DNA from: Nocardioides alcanivorans
GTDB lineage: Bacteria > Actinomycetota > Actinomycetes > Propionibacteriales > Nocardioidaceae
Assembly: GCF_021555175.1 (NCBI RefSeq)
Contig: NZ_JAKGRW010000019.1
Coordinates: 310,001-374,000 of the forward strand
DNA: 64,000 bases
Direction of reading: 5' to 3'
The stretch's first letter is position 1; each line of letters opens with the position of its first letter. This document shows positions 45,801 to 55,541 of this stretch, piece by piece. The position numbers were made by a program, and so were the translations under genes. The notes beneath the pieces were generated by a model that was given only the letters and a program-made list of their open reading frames with translations, ran no database searches and had not been told where the DNA came from.

Positions 45801-48800
45801 CGATCTCGATGGCGAACGTGGCACCGGGCCGGAAGACCCAGTCTCCGAAGTCCCAGGTCAGGCCGACGACCCGCTCACCCTCACGCTGCAGGGTGAAGGC
45901 CGGTGTCGGCACCGGGTCGGTACCGGCAGGCACGTCGACGTCGACGATCTTGAAGGCCAGACCCCCGTCGCCGTCGAACTCCTCGTTGAAGGTCAGTCCA
46001 GCGGGGAGCAGGTCACGCACCTTGAGGTTCGGCAGGTTGGCGGTGCCGTTGTTGGTCACCTCGAGGCGGAACGGCGCGGCCTCGCCCGGGCTGATCGCCG
46101 TGTTCGGCGTCTTGTCGACGTCGAGCTTGGCGTTGCCGGAGACGAACTCGAGGGTCGCGTCGTTGGGGTCGGCTTCACGCAGGGTGCCGTCCTCGTCGAG
46201 CGGGCTCTCGATGCCACCGGTGACGGTGTTCTCCAACGTGGTCGGGATCGGCGTCCCTGCATCGGAGCGCAAGGTCTCGCGCGGGTGCACCTCGAGCTTC
46301 ACGACACCCTTGCACTCGCCGCTGTGTGCCTTGGTCGCAGCGTCGCACGGCCGGAGGACATAGCCCCCGAGCTGTGGAAGAACGTGACACGTACGCCGGT
46401 GACGGCCGAAGCGTCGACCGTGCTCGGCAGCGGGTACGTCGCGTCGTTGGCCAGCTTGGCGCTCGCGGCGCCCTCGACCCACGTGCCGTCGACGAGCGCA
46501 TCGATGCGCACCCGGTCGGCCCCGACGGGGAAGACCAACGAGTGGACCCGACCCAGGTAGACGGCGTCGAAGAAGTCGGCGTCGGCGTCGGTGAGCACCA
46601 GGCGGCGAGCGCTGACGTTGCCGGTGTTGACCGAGGTCAGCTCCACCTGGGCAGTCTGCTTGCCGACTCCGGGGATCTGCTCGACCAGCGACTTCGTCGG
46701 GGTGATCTGCTTGTTGAGCGACGACGTGCTGCTGGCCGGGCCGGTGGTCAGCCCGGGTGAGCAGACCGGGCTGCCGTCCGCCAGGTTGGTCGCCTCGAAC
46801 GCGTAGCAGTTGCTGAAGGAGACATCGTCAGCGATGCCTTCGCGGCGCTCGGTGACGAGGTTCAGGTCCACGCTCTTGGTCGGGCTCAGGGCACCGTCCA
46901 CGACTGCCCGGACGCCGGTCGCGCGCGTCAGCAAGGGCTCGTCGTTGGCATAGGCGACCCAGGCATCGGCCTGCGGGTCGAAGACCTCGATGGCGACGTT
47001 GGGGGTGTTCGTGTCCTTGCGGATGGACGCGGAGACCAGGCGCAGCACCGAGAACGGGTTGTCGGCGGTCCGCGGCTTGCCATCGGCGTCGACCGGCGGG
47101 TCGCTCAGGATCGGGTCGATCAGGGCGACGTTGCCGTTGTTGGTCAGGCGCAGCGTGAACGGGATCGGCTGGCCTTCAGGGATCTCCCCTGGCCGACCGT
47201 CTTGACCCCGGTGCCGGAGTTCCGCTCGGCCTCCACCGGCAAGGTGGCGGTGCCGACACCGACTGCGGTGCCCGTGCCGTTCACGGTGGTCTGCCCCTTG
47301 GCGCTGGTGCTCGCGGCGTTGCTGACGCCCGGCGACGACCCGTTGGGCAGGTCATCGGCCGTGACGTCGTCGGTCAGGTTCCCGTGCAGGTCGAGACCTG
47401 CAGTGGCACCGATCGCGATCGTCGCCTCGCCGTCACCGTCGACGCCGGTGTAGACGACCTCGATCTTCGTCGCCTGCTCGCCGGCGCGGGCGATGTCGAC
47501 CGTCGTGTTGGCGGTGTGGTCGGTGGTCGCGACGTGACCGTCGGCGTAGGTGACGATCAGCTGGGCGTTGGTGGCTCCGTTGGGCAGCCGCAGCCGCACC
47601 TTCTTGGTGTCCAGCTTGTGGAACTCCGCGTTCGGCGAGGCAGCGTCGGGCTCGACGATCCGGATCTCCTGCAGCTCGAAGGCCGAGTTGTTCTTCACGT
47701 CGATGTTGGCGCTGACCGCGGAGTTGTGGCCGACCACGGCGTGCTCACCGTTCTCACGGCTGAAGTTGCCGTTGGCGTCGGCGTAGAACGACTTGGAGGT
47801 CGCGATGATCACCGTGTCGGGGAGGATGTCGTAGCTTGCGTTGACCGGGTCACCCTCGGTCACGTCGCCGTCCTCGACGATGGAGGGCACGGCGGTGTTG
47901 CGGACCGTCTGCTTGGCGGTGGGAGCCAGGTCGGCTCCGGTGGACCGCACGGTCTGGCGCAGCACCATGTCGGCCTCGACGGAGCCGCCGGTCGCGTCGT
48001 ACGGGAGCGAGGAACCGTCGGCTGCGAAGAACCGCACCTTGAAGCCGGTCACCGCGTCGGTGTCGACGCCAGCGGGCAGGGCGAGTACGCCGAGCGAGCT
48101 CGCGGTGGTGCCGGCCGTGTAGTCGTCGTCAGCGCAGTCGGACTGAGCCTCGGTGCACACCAGGAGCTGGGCGCGGTCTGCGCCGCGCGGCCAGCCGGTG
48201 ATCCGGACCTCGGTCAGGTCGAAGTTCTCGAACGTGGCAGGAGTGGCGTCGGTGACGACCAGCTCATCGACGTTCACGGTGCTGGTGGACCCGTTGCGGA
48301 TCCCCAGCTTGATGGTCGACTCCTCTTCGCTGCGCGCGACCGCAGCACCGTCGACCCACGACTTGGTGGCGATCGGGACCACGCGCCGCGGGATGTTCAC
48401 CTCGACGTCTGCTGAGTCCTCGGCTCGGGGAGCGTTGTCGGCCACGGTGCTGGCCGTGTTGTTGATCGTCGAGCCGTCGGGCAACTCGGTGCCGGCGGGC
48501 AGACGCATCCCGATCTCGATCGCAACCTGGCGACCGTCGTTGAGGCCGGTGGCGCCGACGGGTGCCTGGAGCGCCTCGGTGAAGGTGATGGTGAGCGTGC
48601 GGGTCGCCTCGTCGAAGTCGACGGTGCGGGCGTTGGTGTTCGACGGGAGGCTGGTGACGTCGAGCCCCTCAGGCAGGACGTCCACGACCTGCTGGTTCAC
48701 ACATCCGGCCTCGAGGCCGGAACAGCGGACCACGATCGAGTAGAGGAACTCCTGGCCGGGCTCGAGCGTGCCGGCACCCAGGTTCGTCTCCTTGGTGATG

Positions 48801-49147
48801 CCCACCTGCGAGGTCGGCACCTCATCGGCGCGGGCGGACTTCGAGCGCTCCGACCCGGTGCTGTCCTTCTCAGGTTCCTGCTTCGACGTGCCCTCGTCCT
48901 TCTTGCCGGCGCCCGTGCCGTCGTCCGACGGCGAGGTTTCCGGTGCCACCTCGGTCTGCCCGTCGCCGGGCACCTCCGTGGTCTCGGCGCCGTCCTCGCC
49001 ACCCGGCGCGGACGGCGCAGCCGTCTTCACCGCAGTGGACGCCGTGCCCGGCGCAGCTTGCGCGCTGAACGGCACCAGCAGGAAGGAAAGACAGATGAGG
49101 AGGGCGACCGAGACGTGCAGTCGCCTTCCCAGAATTCCGTGATTCAA
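42884..49147 (-). CDS. Giant cell-wall-anchored surface protein with six DUF5979-like domains, frameshifted three times
   Basis: Read as one gene after adding a base at each of three C runs (47186-47189, 46364-46368, 43306-43309), this is about 2,090 residues. A signal peptide (LHVSVALLICLSFLLVPFSA) is followed by a Glu/Asp-rich linker and about 1,350 residues of DUF11-like and other beta-sandwich domains. Six DUF5979-like repeats of about 105 residues run from about 1400 to 2040, each opening like VTKLVEG or VQKVVNG with GAxCxVxETxxGG near the end. The C-terminus is LPNAGG, a membrane helix and RRRRQA, a sortase-type anchor with Ala in place of Thr. The start is uncertain: TTG 49147 is preferred over GTG 49237. 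Likely roles are adhesion or a stalk; no sortase gene is in view. Confidence 0.8.
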
Positions 49148-49292
49148 CGCAAATATCCCGTGCTCGAAACGAGCCGCCCCCGAATGCGGCGGGTCCGGAG
49201 AGGACCCTCGGAACTGAGACGGGACACCCCCGGACACGTGATGCGCGAAAAGGGTGAAACGACGGGTGATCAGGCGACGTGGCCCGGGTCAC

Positions 49293-50816
49293 TCACCAAC
49301 CCAGTTGGTCGAGCTTCGCGATCGCATCGCCCTTGTTCCGCACGCCGAGCTTGCGGTAGACCGAGGCCAGTTGCGACTTGACCGTGTCCACGGAGACGTA
49401 GGACGCCTGCGCGATCTCGGCGCGGGACAGCCCCTCGCCGAGCATCCGCAGCACCTTCATCTCGGCCGGCGTCAGCGACGACTCCAGCACCGCAACCACC
49501 TCGACCAGACGCAGGTCGTGCTGGGCCACCAGCTCCGCGGCCCGGGCTCCGATCGGCGTATCGGCGATCAGGTCGAGTGCCTCCCGGGTGAGGAGTCGCA
49601 GCACGCTGAGGGTGCCCAGGCGCGCGGCCTCCTCCAATGCGGCCAGTACGACGTGACGGCCACTGTCCTGCTGCCCTCCCAGCAGCTGGCCCTGACCCCG
49701 CAGGAGCAGAAGGCCCAGCCGGGTCCTCGCGTCACGGGCTTGCGCGTTCCTCTCGGCTCCGTCGCGGACGGCAAGTTGTTCGAACTGGCCAGTGGCCAAC
49801 AGGCGGAGCCGACGACCGAGCAGCGCCTCCGCAGGGGAGGTCGGCGTCCGTGCAGAGGTGATCGCTTCGCGCGGCGAACACATCAGGAGCGCGTCGTTGA
49901 GCATTGCCGCGACCCAACCGTCCGAGTCCGGCAGCGGCAGCCCGACACTCGCGGTCTCGTCGCACAGGGCCAGGGCCTGGCGCTCACGGCCCGTCAGGCA
50001 CAGATGCCTGACGTGCGCCAGCAGGGCCACTCCCCAGAACTCCAGGTGCGACAGCGGAGACGGGTTCTCCCGGCGCATGCTCTCGGCACGTTCGAGGTCC
50101 AAGCTGTCGATCGCGCAGATGTAGTGGACCAACCACAGCGTGTCGTCGATCATCTTCTCGACCCAGCTGAGGGTGCGCGGGAGCTCCTCTGCACGCGCGC
50201 CCCACATCTGGGCCTCCTCCAGGTCACCGGCGATCGCATGGACGAGGGAGAGTTTCGCCGCAGCCTCGCGCGTGATGAAGGGGAAGCGGATCGGTCGGTG
50301 GCTGTTCGTCACCTCGCCGATGAAGGCACGAGCAGTCGCCAGGTCGCCGGCCAGCAACGAGGTGATGCCTGCCTGCACGAGGTGGATGCCGATGCTGCCG
50401 CCCGAGGTGTCCAGCAGTCGGCCCCGCAGCTCCCGCGCGTCCTGGGCCACGAGGGGAAACAGCTTCGCGGCTGCCAGGGGCTTACCGGCAAGGCGGAGGT
50501 CGACGATCGTCTGGGCGGCCCGGTCGAGATCGGACATGGGATCGTCACCCGCTTTCTCGTCCGTGGGCGGGTCGGCGAGCTGGATGCCGACGAGCCCGTT
50601 GACGTAGGTGGCCATCCGGAACTCGGCAAAGGCCTCTCGCGGCAGGCCGAGCAGCAGGTCCTTGAGATCCGTGGGGTCGACCGCATACCAGATCTCCGCC
50701 CAGTTCCGATCGAGCACTCGAAGCGCAGTCGCACTGTCTCCGGCACCGAGGGCGTCGAGGAAGGACGTGGTCGCGGGCGTCGGAACGGACGAGATCTGTG
50801 AGAGGTCAGCGGGCAC
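49293..50816 (-). CDS. LuxR-type transcriptional regulator with helical-repeat sensor region
   Basis: A 507-residue protein. The first 430 residues are helical and repeat-like (TPR/MalT-type; for example GITSLLAGDLATARAFIGEV). The C-terminus is a LuxR HTH: SLTPAEMKVLRMLGEGLSRA, EIAQASYVSVDTVKSQLASV, YRKLGVRNKGDAIAKLDQLG. No ATPase P-loop is present, so it is not a full MalT/STAND protein. GTG 50816 has an AAGGAG box. It is directly upstream of, and in line with, the giant surface protein gene, which makes it a good candidate to control that gene. Confidence 0.83.
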   Translation of the reverse strand: MPADLSQISSVPTPATTSFLDALGAGDSATALRVLDRNWAEIWYAVDPTDLKDLLLGLPREAFAEFRMATYVNGLVGIQLADPPTDEKAGDDPMSDLDRAAQTIVDLRLAGKPLAAAKLFPLVAQDARELRGRLLDTSGGSIGIHLVQAGITSLLAGDLATARAFIGEVTNSHRPIRFPFITREAAAKLSLVHAIAGDLEEAQMWGARAEELPRTLSWVEKMIDDTLWLVHYICAIDSLDLERAESMRRENPSPLSHLEFWGVALLAHVRHLCLTGRERQALALCDETASVGLPLPDSDGWVAAMLNDALLMCSPREAITSARTPTSPAEALLGRRLRLLATGQFEQLAVRDGAERNAQARDARTRLGLLLLRGQGQLLGGQQDSGRHVVLAALEEAARLGTLSVLRLLTREALDLIADTPIGARAAELVAQHDLRLVEVVAVLESSLTPAEMKVLRMLGEGLSRAEIAQASYVSVDTVKSQLASVYRKLGVRNKGDAIAKLDQLGW

Positions 50817-51064
50817 AACGAACTCCTTGGCAGGTCACACCTCGGGCAGGCGAGCGCACCCCCAAGGTCTCTCAGCGCCCGTCCTCCACGCATGCACCTG
50901 ACTCGTGACCGTTCGACGAGCCAGTTCCCCGAAACACTGCAGGACATGGGCTGTCGGCCACGCTACGTGACCGCGTCAAGGCGCGGCCGAGTACCCGTCG
51001 GTAGGCCTACCCATTTTCCGCGGCTCACAGCACCCCTCGGCTGGTTCACCCACCGATTCGCGGC

Positions 51065-51667
51065 TCAGGGGGCGAGGGCGTGGACGACGAGCGAGGCCAG
51101 CTCCGCGTAGGCCTCCGCGTCACTCATCTCGAGTCGGGAGAACATCTGGCCCCGCTGGATCTCGAACATCGTCGCCGCGACCATCTCAGCGGCGAATGCG
51201 GCGTGGAGGTCACGGAACTCGCCCGACGCGATGCCCTCCGCGATCAGCCCACGGATCCGATCGGCAGCCGCCGCGGTGTTGCGCCGATAGACCGCAGCAG
51301 CCGGCTCGAATCCGGCCAGGTCGTCCATGAAGTCCCGTGAGAGCGGCCGGAGGTAGTCACCGACGGCCGTCAGGTAGGCGACGACTCGTCCGCGCGGTCC
51401 GGCGGCGTCCTCCACCGCTGCCTCGACCGTCGGCACCGAGCTGCGGAAGTACTGCTTCACGACCTCCACCACCAGCTCCTGCTTCGAGCCAGCCAGGGCA
51501 TAGAGCGTCGTCTTCGAGCACCGCATCCGCTCGGCGAGGTCCTCGAGCGTGAAGTCCACGAACCCCTCGGCAGCGAACAGTGCCACCAGGCGGTTGAGGA
51601 GGTCCTCCTGCCGGGCGGTACGACGGCGCCTGCGTGCCGCCGTACCGCTGCGGCCGGCGGGGGTCAT
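51065..51667 (-). CDS. TetR-family transcriptional regulator
   Basis: A 200-residue repressor. The HTH lies at residues about 18-65: RQEDLLNRLVALFAAEGFVD, FTLEDLAERMRCSKTTLYAL, AGSKQELVVEVVKQYF. The ligand domain includes GLIAEGIASGEFRDLHAAFA. Its start overlaps the stop of the acyl-CoA synthetase gene (ATGA), so it is co-transcribed with it. It probably controls the divergent synthetase/acyl-CoA dehydrogenase promoters in response to an acyl-CoA. Confidence 0.88.
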   Translation of the reverse strand: MTPAGRSGTAARRRRRTARQEDLLNRLVALFAAEGFVDFTLEDLAERMRCSKTTLYALAGSKQELVVEVVKQYFRSSVPTVEAAVEDAAGPRGRVVAYLTAVGDYLRPLSRDFMDDLAGFEPAAAVYRRNTAAAADRIRGLIAEGIASGEFRDLHAAFAAEMVAATMFEIQRGQMFSRLEMSDAEAYAELASLVVHALAP

Positions 51668-53307
51668 GGCTGCGCGACCTCGGCTGCGCGCTCGCGCCGG
51701 AGCTCGAAGCGCTGGATCTTGCCCGAAGGCGTCTTGGGCAACGCGGCCACGAAGTGGATCTGGCGCGGGTAGAGGTGTGCGGCGAGCTTGGACTTGACTC
51801 GCTGCTTGAGCTCTTCGGCGAGCTCGGCCGAGGCCTCGGCGCCGGGGGCGAGCACCACGAATGCCTCGACGACCTCGCCACGCAACGCGTCGGGCACGCC
51901 GACGACGGCGGACTCGGCCACCCGCGGGTCACCGACGAGCACACTCTCGACCTCGAACGGCCCGATCCGGTAGCCGGCCATGATGATCACGTCGTCGTCG
52001 CGGGCGGAGAAGTAGAGGAACCCGTCCTCGTCGCGCTGGCCCGCGTCGCCGGTGTAGTACCAACGACCGTCGTCGCTGAAGCGTTCGCGGGTCTTCTCCG
52101 GGGCGTCGGCATAGCCGGTGAACCACATGAGCGGGCTTCCCTCGAGGTCGATGACCACACGGCCCAGCTCGTGGGGCGCGGCGATCTCGTCGACCTCGTC
52201 CTTGAGCACGGTGGCCGCCCAGCCGGGCATGGCACGGCCCATCGAGCCGTGCCGCACCTCCGCGGCGATGTCGGGGTGCCAGCCGTTGACGATCGACATG
52301 CCGAGCTCGGTCTGGCCGTAGGTGTCGTGGATCTCGCAGCCCAGTGCGTCGGCACCCCACTGGACGACGTCGGGGTTGAGCGGCTCACCGGCCGACGAGA
52401 TCCGGCGCAGGCTGATGCCGGCGGGTGCCGGGGTCTCGGCAGCGCGCAGCGAGCGGAACACGGTGGGGGCGGCAGCGAGGTTGGTGACGCCGAGCTCCTG
52501 GATCACCTTCCAGGTGGTCTCCGGGGAGAAGCCGGCCTGCAGCAGGATGTTGCGCCGGCCGAGGGCGAGCGGACCGGCGATGCCGTAGTAGAGACCGTAG
52601 GCCCAGCCCGGATCGGCAGCGTTCCAGTAGACGTCGTCGGGGGTCACGTCGAGGCCGTACTCGAGATAGATCGAGAACGCGGCCAGCGCCTTCACCGGGA
52701 TCGGCACGCCCTTCGGCGTGCCCGTGGTGCCGGAGGTGAACAAGCGGACCATCTCGTCGGAGCCGGAGCGCTTGACCACGGGGATGTCAGCCTGGTCGGC
52801 CGCGGCGAGCAGTTCGGAGAGGACGAGATCGCCCTCGGTCGCACCCTCGCCGGTGCCCGCGACGATGAGCCGGCGCTCGGGGTCGGCGGCGAGGTCCTCT
52901 GACGGCTCGAGCTTGCTGCGCTGGCCGGGCTCGACCACGACGATCCTGGCTTCGGAGCCGGCCAGGCGCAGGCCGATCGCAGGCGGGGCGAAGGCGGTGA
53001 AGAGCGGCACGTGCACCGCACCGGCACGCCAGATACCGAGGACCGTCGTCACGAAATCGGCGGACTTGCCCATGAGCGTGGCGACACGGTCCCCGGGGCG
53101 GACACCCTGTGCGACCAGCACGGCTGCCATTCGGCGAGAACTCTCGGCGAGCTCGCCGTACGTCAGGTCGAGGAACGTGAGATCCGGCTGTACGACGGTG
53201 AATCCGACGGCATCGGCAGGATGCCGGTCGCACAGTTCACGGCCGAGGTCCACCTCTGCCGCGTTGAAGGTCTCGAGCAGTTCGGCAACGCGCTGGTCGG
53301 GGGTCAT
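51664..53307 (-). CDS. Acyl-CoA synthetase (AMP-dependent, ACSM/acetyl-CoA-synthetase-like)
   Basis: A 547-residue adenylate-forming ligase. Motifs: P-loop VRLFTSGTTGTPKGVPIPVK, the ACSM-like YWNAADPGWAYGLYYGIAGP, EIHDTYGQTELGMSIVNGWH, the hinge YYTGDAGQRDEDGFLYFSAR and the C-terminal catalytic lysine in LPKTPSGKIQRFELR. This is closer to medium-chain or acetyl/propionyl-type synthetases than to FadD ligases. It is divergent from the acyl-CoA dehydrogenase gene and overlaps the TetR gene, forming a compact acid-activation locus. Confidence 0.86.
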   Translation of the reverse strand: MTPDQRVAELLETFNAAEVDLGRELCDRHPADAVGFTVVQPDLTFLDLTYGELAESSRRMAAVLVAQGVRPGDRVATLMGKSADFVTTVLGIWRAGAVHVPLFTAFAPPAIGLRLAGSEARIVVVEPGQRSKLEPSEDLAADPERRLIVAGTGEGATEGDLVLSELLAAADQADIPVVKRSGSDEMVRLFTSGTTGTPKGVPIPVKALAAFSIYLEYGLDVTPDDVYWNAADPGWAYGLYYGIAGPLALGRRNILLQAGFSPETTWKVIQELGVTNLAAAPTVFRSLRAAETPAPAGISLRRISSAGEPLNPDVVQWGADALGCEIHDTYGQTELGMSIVNGWHPDIAAEVRHGSMGRAMPGWAATVLKDEVDEIAAPHELGRVVIDLEGSPLMWFTGYADAPEKTRERFSDDGRWYYTGDAGQRDEDGFLYFSARDDDVIIMAGYRIGPFEVESVLVGDPRVAESAVVGVPDALRGEVVEAFVVLAPGAEASAELAEELKQRVKSKLAAHLYPRQIHFVAALPKTPSGKIQRFELRRERAAEVAQP

Positions 53308-53341
53308 GCGGTGTCACTCCTGTGATCTGGCCGGTGGCGCT

Positions 53342-53383
53342 TTGATACCTCAAGCAGTACCGTGGACCTGCCTACAGTATCAA
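53342..53383. promoter_or_regulatory. Divergent operator candidate TTGATAC ... GTATCAA
   Basis: Inverted half-sites TTGATAC (53342) and GTATCAA (53377), 35 bp apart start to start, lie in the short space between the divergent synthetase and dehydrogenase genes. CAGTACC and CAGTATC between and within them are related words. The TetR regulator is the obvious candidate ligand. Confidence 0.35.
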
Positions 53384-53419
53384 TCGCTCATGACGCAAGC
53401 CACACCCCGGGAGAAGAAA

Positions 53420-54595
53420 ATGACTGCCCGCCGCGTGCTTCCGACCGAGGAAGCCACCGACCTGCTCCACCTCGTCCGCGACCTGGCCACCAAGGAGCTG
53501 CTGCCTCGCGCAGCGGAGGCAGAGGCGACCGAGACCTTCCCGCGCGACATCTTCACCATGCTCGGCGAGGTCGGAGTGCTCGGCCTGCCCTACCCCGAGG
53601 AGTACGGCGGCGGCGGCCAGCCCTACGAGGTGTACGTGCAGGTGCTCGAGGAGATCGCCTCCGTGTGGGCCAGCGTCGGCGTGGGCGTCAGCGTGCACGG
53701 ACTCTCCGCCTTCGGCCTCTTCACGAAGGGCACCGAGGAGCAGAAGCAGGCGTGGCTTCCCGACATGCTCGGTGGCCAGTTGCTCGGTGCCTATGCGCTC
53801 TCCGAGGCGCACGCCGGCTCCGACCCAGCGGCGATGCGCTCGACGGCCCGCCTCGACGGCGACACCTACGTGCTCAACGGCTCCAAGGCGTGGATCACCC
53901 ACGGCGGGCAGGCGGACTACTACAAGCTCATGGCCCGCACGTCGGACGACCGCAACGGCATCTCGTGCTTCCTGGTCCCCGCCGACGCACCCGGCCTCAC
54001 TGCCGACAACCCCGAGCGCAAGATGGGCCTCACCGGCTCCACCACAACCGCGCTCCTGCTCGACAACGTACGGATCCCGATCGAGCGTCGTCTCGGCGCC
54101 GAGGGCGAGGGCCTCAAGATCGCACTCGCCGGCCTCGACGCCGGCCGGCTCGGCATCGCGGCGGTCGCGACCGGTCTCGCCCAGGGCGCACTCGACCAGG
54201 CCGTCGCCTACGCCAAGGAGCGCACCGCGTTCGGCAAGCGAATCATCGACCACCAGGGCCTGCAGTTCGTGCTGGCAGACATGGAGGCTGCAGTGCAGAC
54301 CTCTCGTGCGATGCTGCTGCACGCCGCCCGCCTCAAGGACCAGGGGCTGCCGTACGGCAAGGAGGCGAGCATCGCGAAGATGGTGGCCACCGACAACGCC
54401 ATGAAGGTGACCACCGACGCCGTCCAGGTGCTCGGCGGCTACGGCTACACCAAGGACTTCCCCGTCGAGCGCTACATGCGTGAAGCGAAGGTCATGCAGA
54501 TCTTCGAGGGCACCAACCAGATCCAGCGCATGGTCATCGGCCGCGCCCTGGACACCGACAACAACGGAACGATCACGAAGGAAGTACAGAACTGA
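53420..54595 (+). CDS. Acyl-CoA dehydrogenase
   Basis: A 391-residue FAD enzyme introducing the trans-2 double bond in acyl-CoA esters. Motifs: YALSEAHAGSDPAAMRSTAR, WITHGGQADYYKLMARTS, RLGIAAVATGLAQGALDQAV, YAKERTAFGKRIIDHQGLQF and VLGGYGYTKDFPVERYMREA, with the catalytic Glu in QIFEGTNQIQR near the end. It resembles short/branched-chain dehydrogenases. ATG 53420 has CGGGAG seven nucleotides upstream; ATG 53390 is an alternative. The stop overlaps the SDR start (TGATG). Confidence 0.9.
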   Translation: MTARRVLPTEEATDLLHLVRDLATKELLPRAAEAEATETFPRDIFTMLGEVGVLGLPYPEEYGGGGQPYEVYVQVLEEIASVWASVGVGVSVHGLSAFGLFTKGTEEQKQAWLPDMLGGQLLGAYALSEAHAGSDPAAMRSTARLDGDTYVLNGSKAWITHGGQADYYKLMARTSDDRNGISCFLVPADAPGLTADNPERKMGLTGSTTTALLLDNVRIPIERRLGAEGEGLKIALAGLDAGRLGIAAVATGLAQGALDQAVAYAKERTAFGKRIIDHQGLQFVLADMEAAVQTSRAMLLHAARLKDQGLPYGKEASIAKMVATDNAMKVTTDAVQVLGGYGYTKDFPVERYMREAKVMQIFEGTNQIQRMVIGRALDTDNNGTITKEVQN

Positions 54596-55352
54596 TGCAG
54601 TTGGAGAACACCGCGGCCATCGTCACCGGCGGCGCATCCGGCCTGGGGGCCGCGACCGCACAGGCCCTGGCCGACCGCGGCGCGACCGTCTTCGGATTCG
54701 ATCTCGCCGGATCGATCGACCAGGCACCCGAGGTCAAGGGCGTGACCTACGTGGCCGTTGACGTCACCGATCCCGAGCAGGTCCAGGAAGCGGTCGACAC
54801 GGCCGCCAGCGGCATCGAGCCGCTGCGTACCGTCGTCAACTGCGCCGGCATCGGCCCGTCGGCACGGGTCTTGTCGAAGAAGGGCGTCCACGACCTCGCC
54901 CTCTACGCCAAGATCATCCAGGTCAACCTCATCGGCACCTTCAACGTGATGGCACTCGCTGCTGAGCGGATCGCCGAGACCGAGGCCCTCGAGCACGGCG
55001 CGCGTGGCATCATCATCAACACCGCGTCGATCGCCGCCTTCGAGGGACAGATCGGGCAGGCGGCGTACTCCTCCTCCAAGGGTGGTGTCGTCGGCCTCAA
55101 CCTGCCGGCCGCGCGCGACCTGGCGCAGTACGGCATCCGCGTCAACACGATCGCCCCCGGCATCGTGGAGACCCCCATGCTGGCGACGGTGTCGGACGAG
55201 TTCCGCGCCGGCCTGGCCGCCGGGGTGCCCTTCCCGCAGCGCCTGGCACGGCCTGACGAATACGCTCAGCTGGCGATGTTCCTGGTCGAGCACGACTACC
55301 TCAACGGCGAGGTCGTGCGGATGGACGGCGCACTGCGGATGGCCCCCGCTGA
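54595..55352 (+). CDS. HSD10-like 3-hydroxyacyl-CoA dehydrogenase (SDR), frameshifted near the stop
   Basis: Repaired length is 252 residues, close to the usual length of HSD10-type SDRs, which oxidise 3-hydroxyacyl-CoA in beta-oxidation of branched or short chains. Motifs: [29 protein letters not shown], catalytic Ser in [10 protein letters not shown] and Tyr/Lys in AAYSSSKGG. The final codons RMAPR-stop appear only if one C is added to the five-C run 55343-55347. As it stands the frame reads into the adjacent repeat and ends at 55470 with an artificial EPSLR-repeat tail. It is coupled to the acyl-CoA dehydrogenase gene. Confidence 0.85.
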
Positions 55353-55481
55353 CGAACCTTCACTCAGAACACGCGAACCCTCACTCAGAAGGCGCGAACC
55401 TTCACTTCGGCTCCGCAGCGGAGCCGAAGTGAAGGTTCGACACTTCCGAGTGAGGGTTCGACACTTCTGAGTGAAGGTTCG
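55353..55481. repeat. Three-tier mirrored palindrome, CGAACC core, 21-bp period
   Basis: On the left arm CGAACC occurs at 55353, 55374 and 55395, and on the right arm GGTTCG ends at 55439, 55460 and 55481: exact 21-bp steps on both sides. Most units extend to CGAACCYTCACTCAGA or its complement. The innermost arms are 22 bp, perfect, with one central base. It begins immediately after the repaired SDR stop and has the same core and period as the element at 42739. Confidence 0.88.
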
Positions 55482-55528
55482 CGTGTCACGCAGTGGAACA
55501 GGGCGCCGGAACCCACCCGGGCCACGAC

Positions 55529-55534
55529 TAACCT
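55529..55534 (+). promoter_or_regulatory. -10 box TAACCT for a leaderless CoA ligase gene
   Basis: TAACCT is seven nucleotides before the GTG at 55542. Confidence 0.4.
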
Positions 55535-55541
55535 CGCGCGA

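Noticed and set aside
55353..55470. C-terminal EPSLR-repeat extension of the SDR, in the unbroken reading frame to 55470
   Set aside because: It is the translation of the palindromic repeat. Adding one C at 55343-55347 gives the family ending RMAPR and a 252-aa protein.
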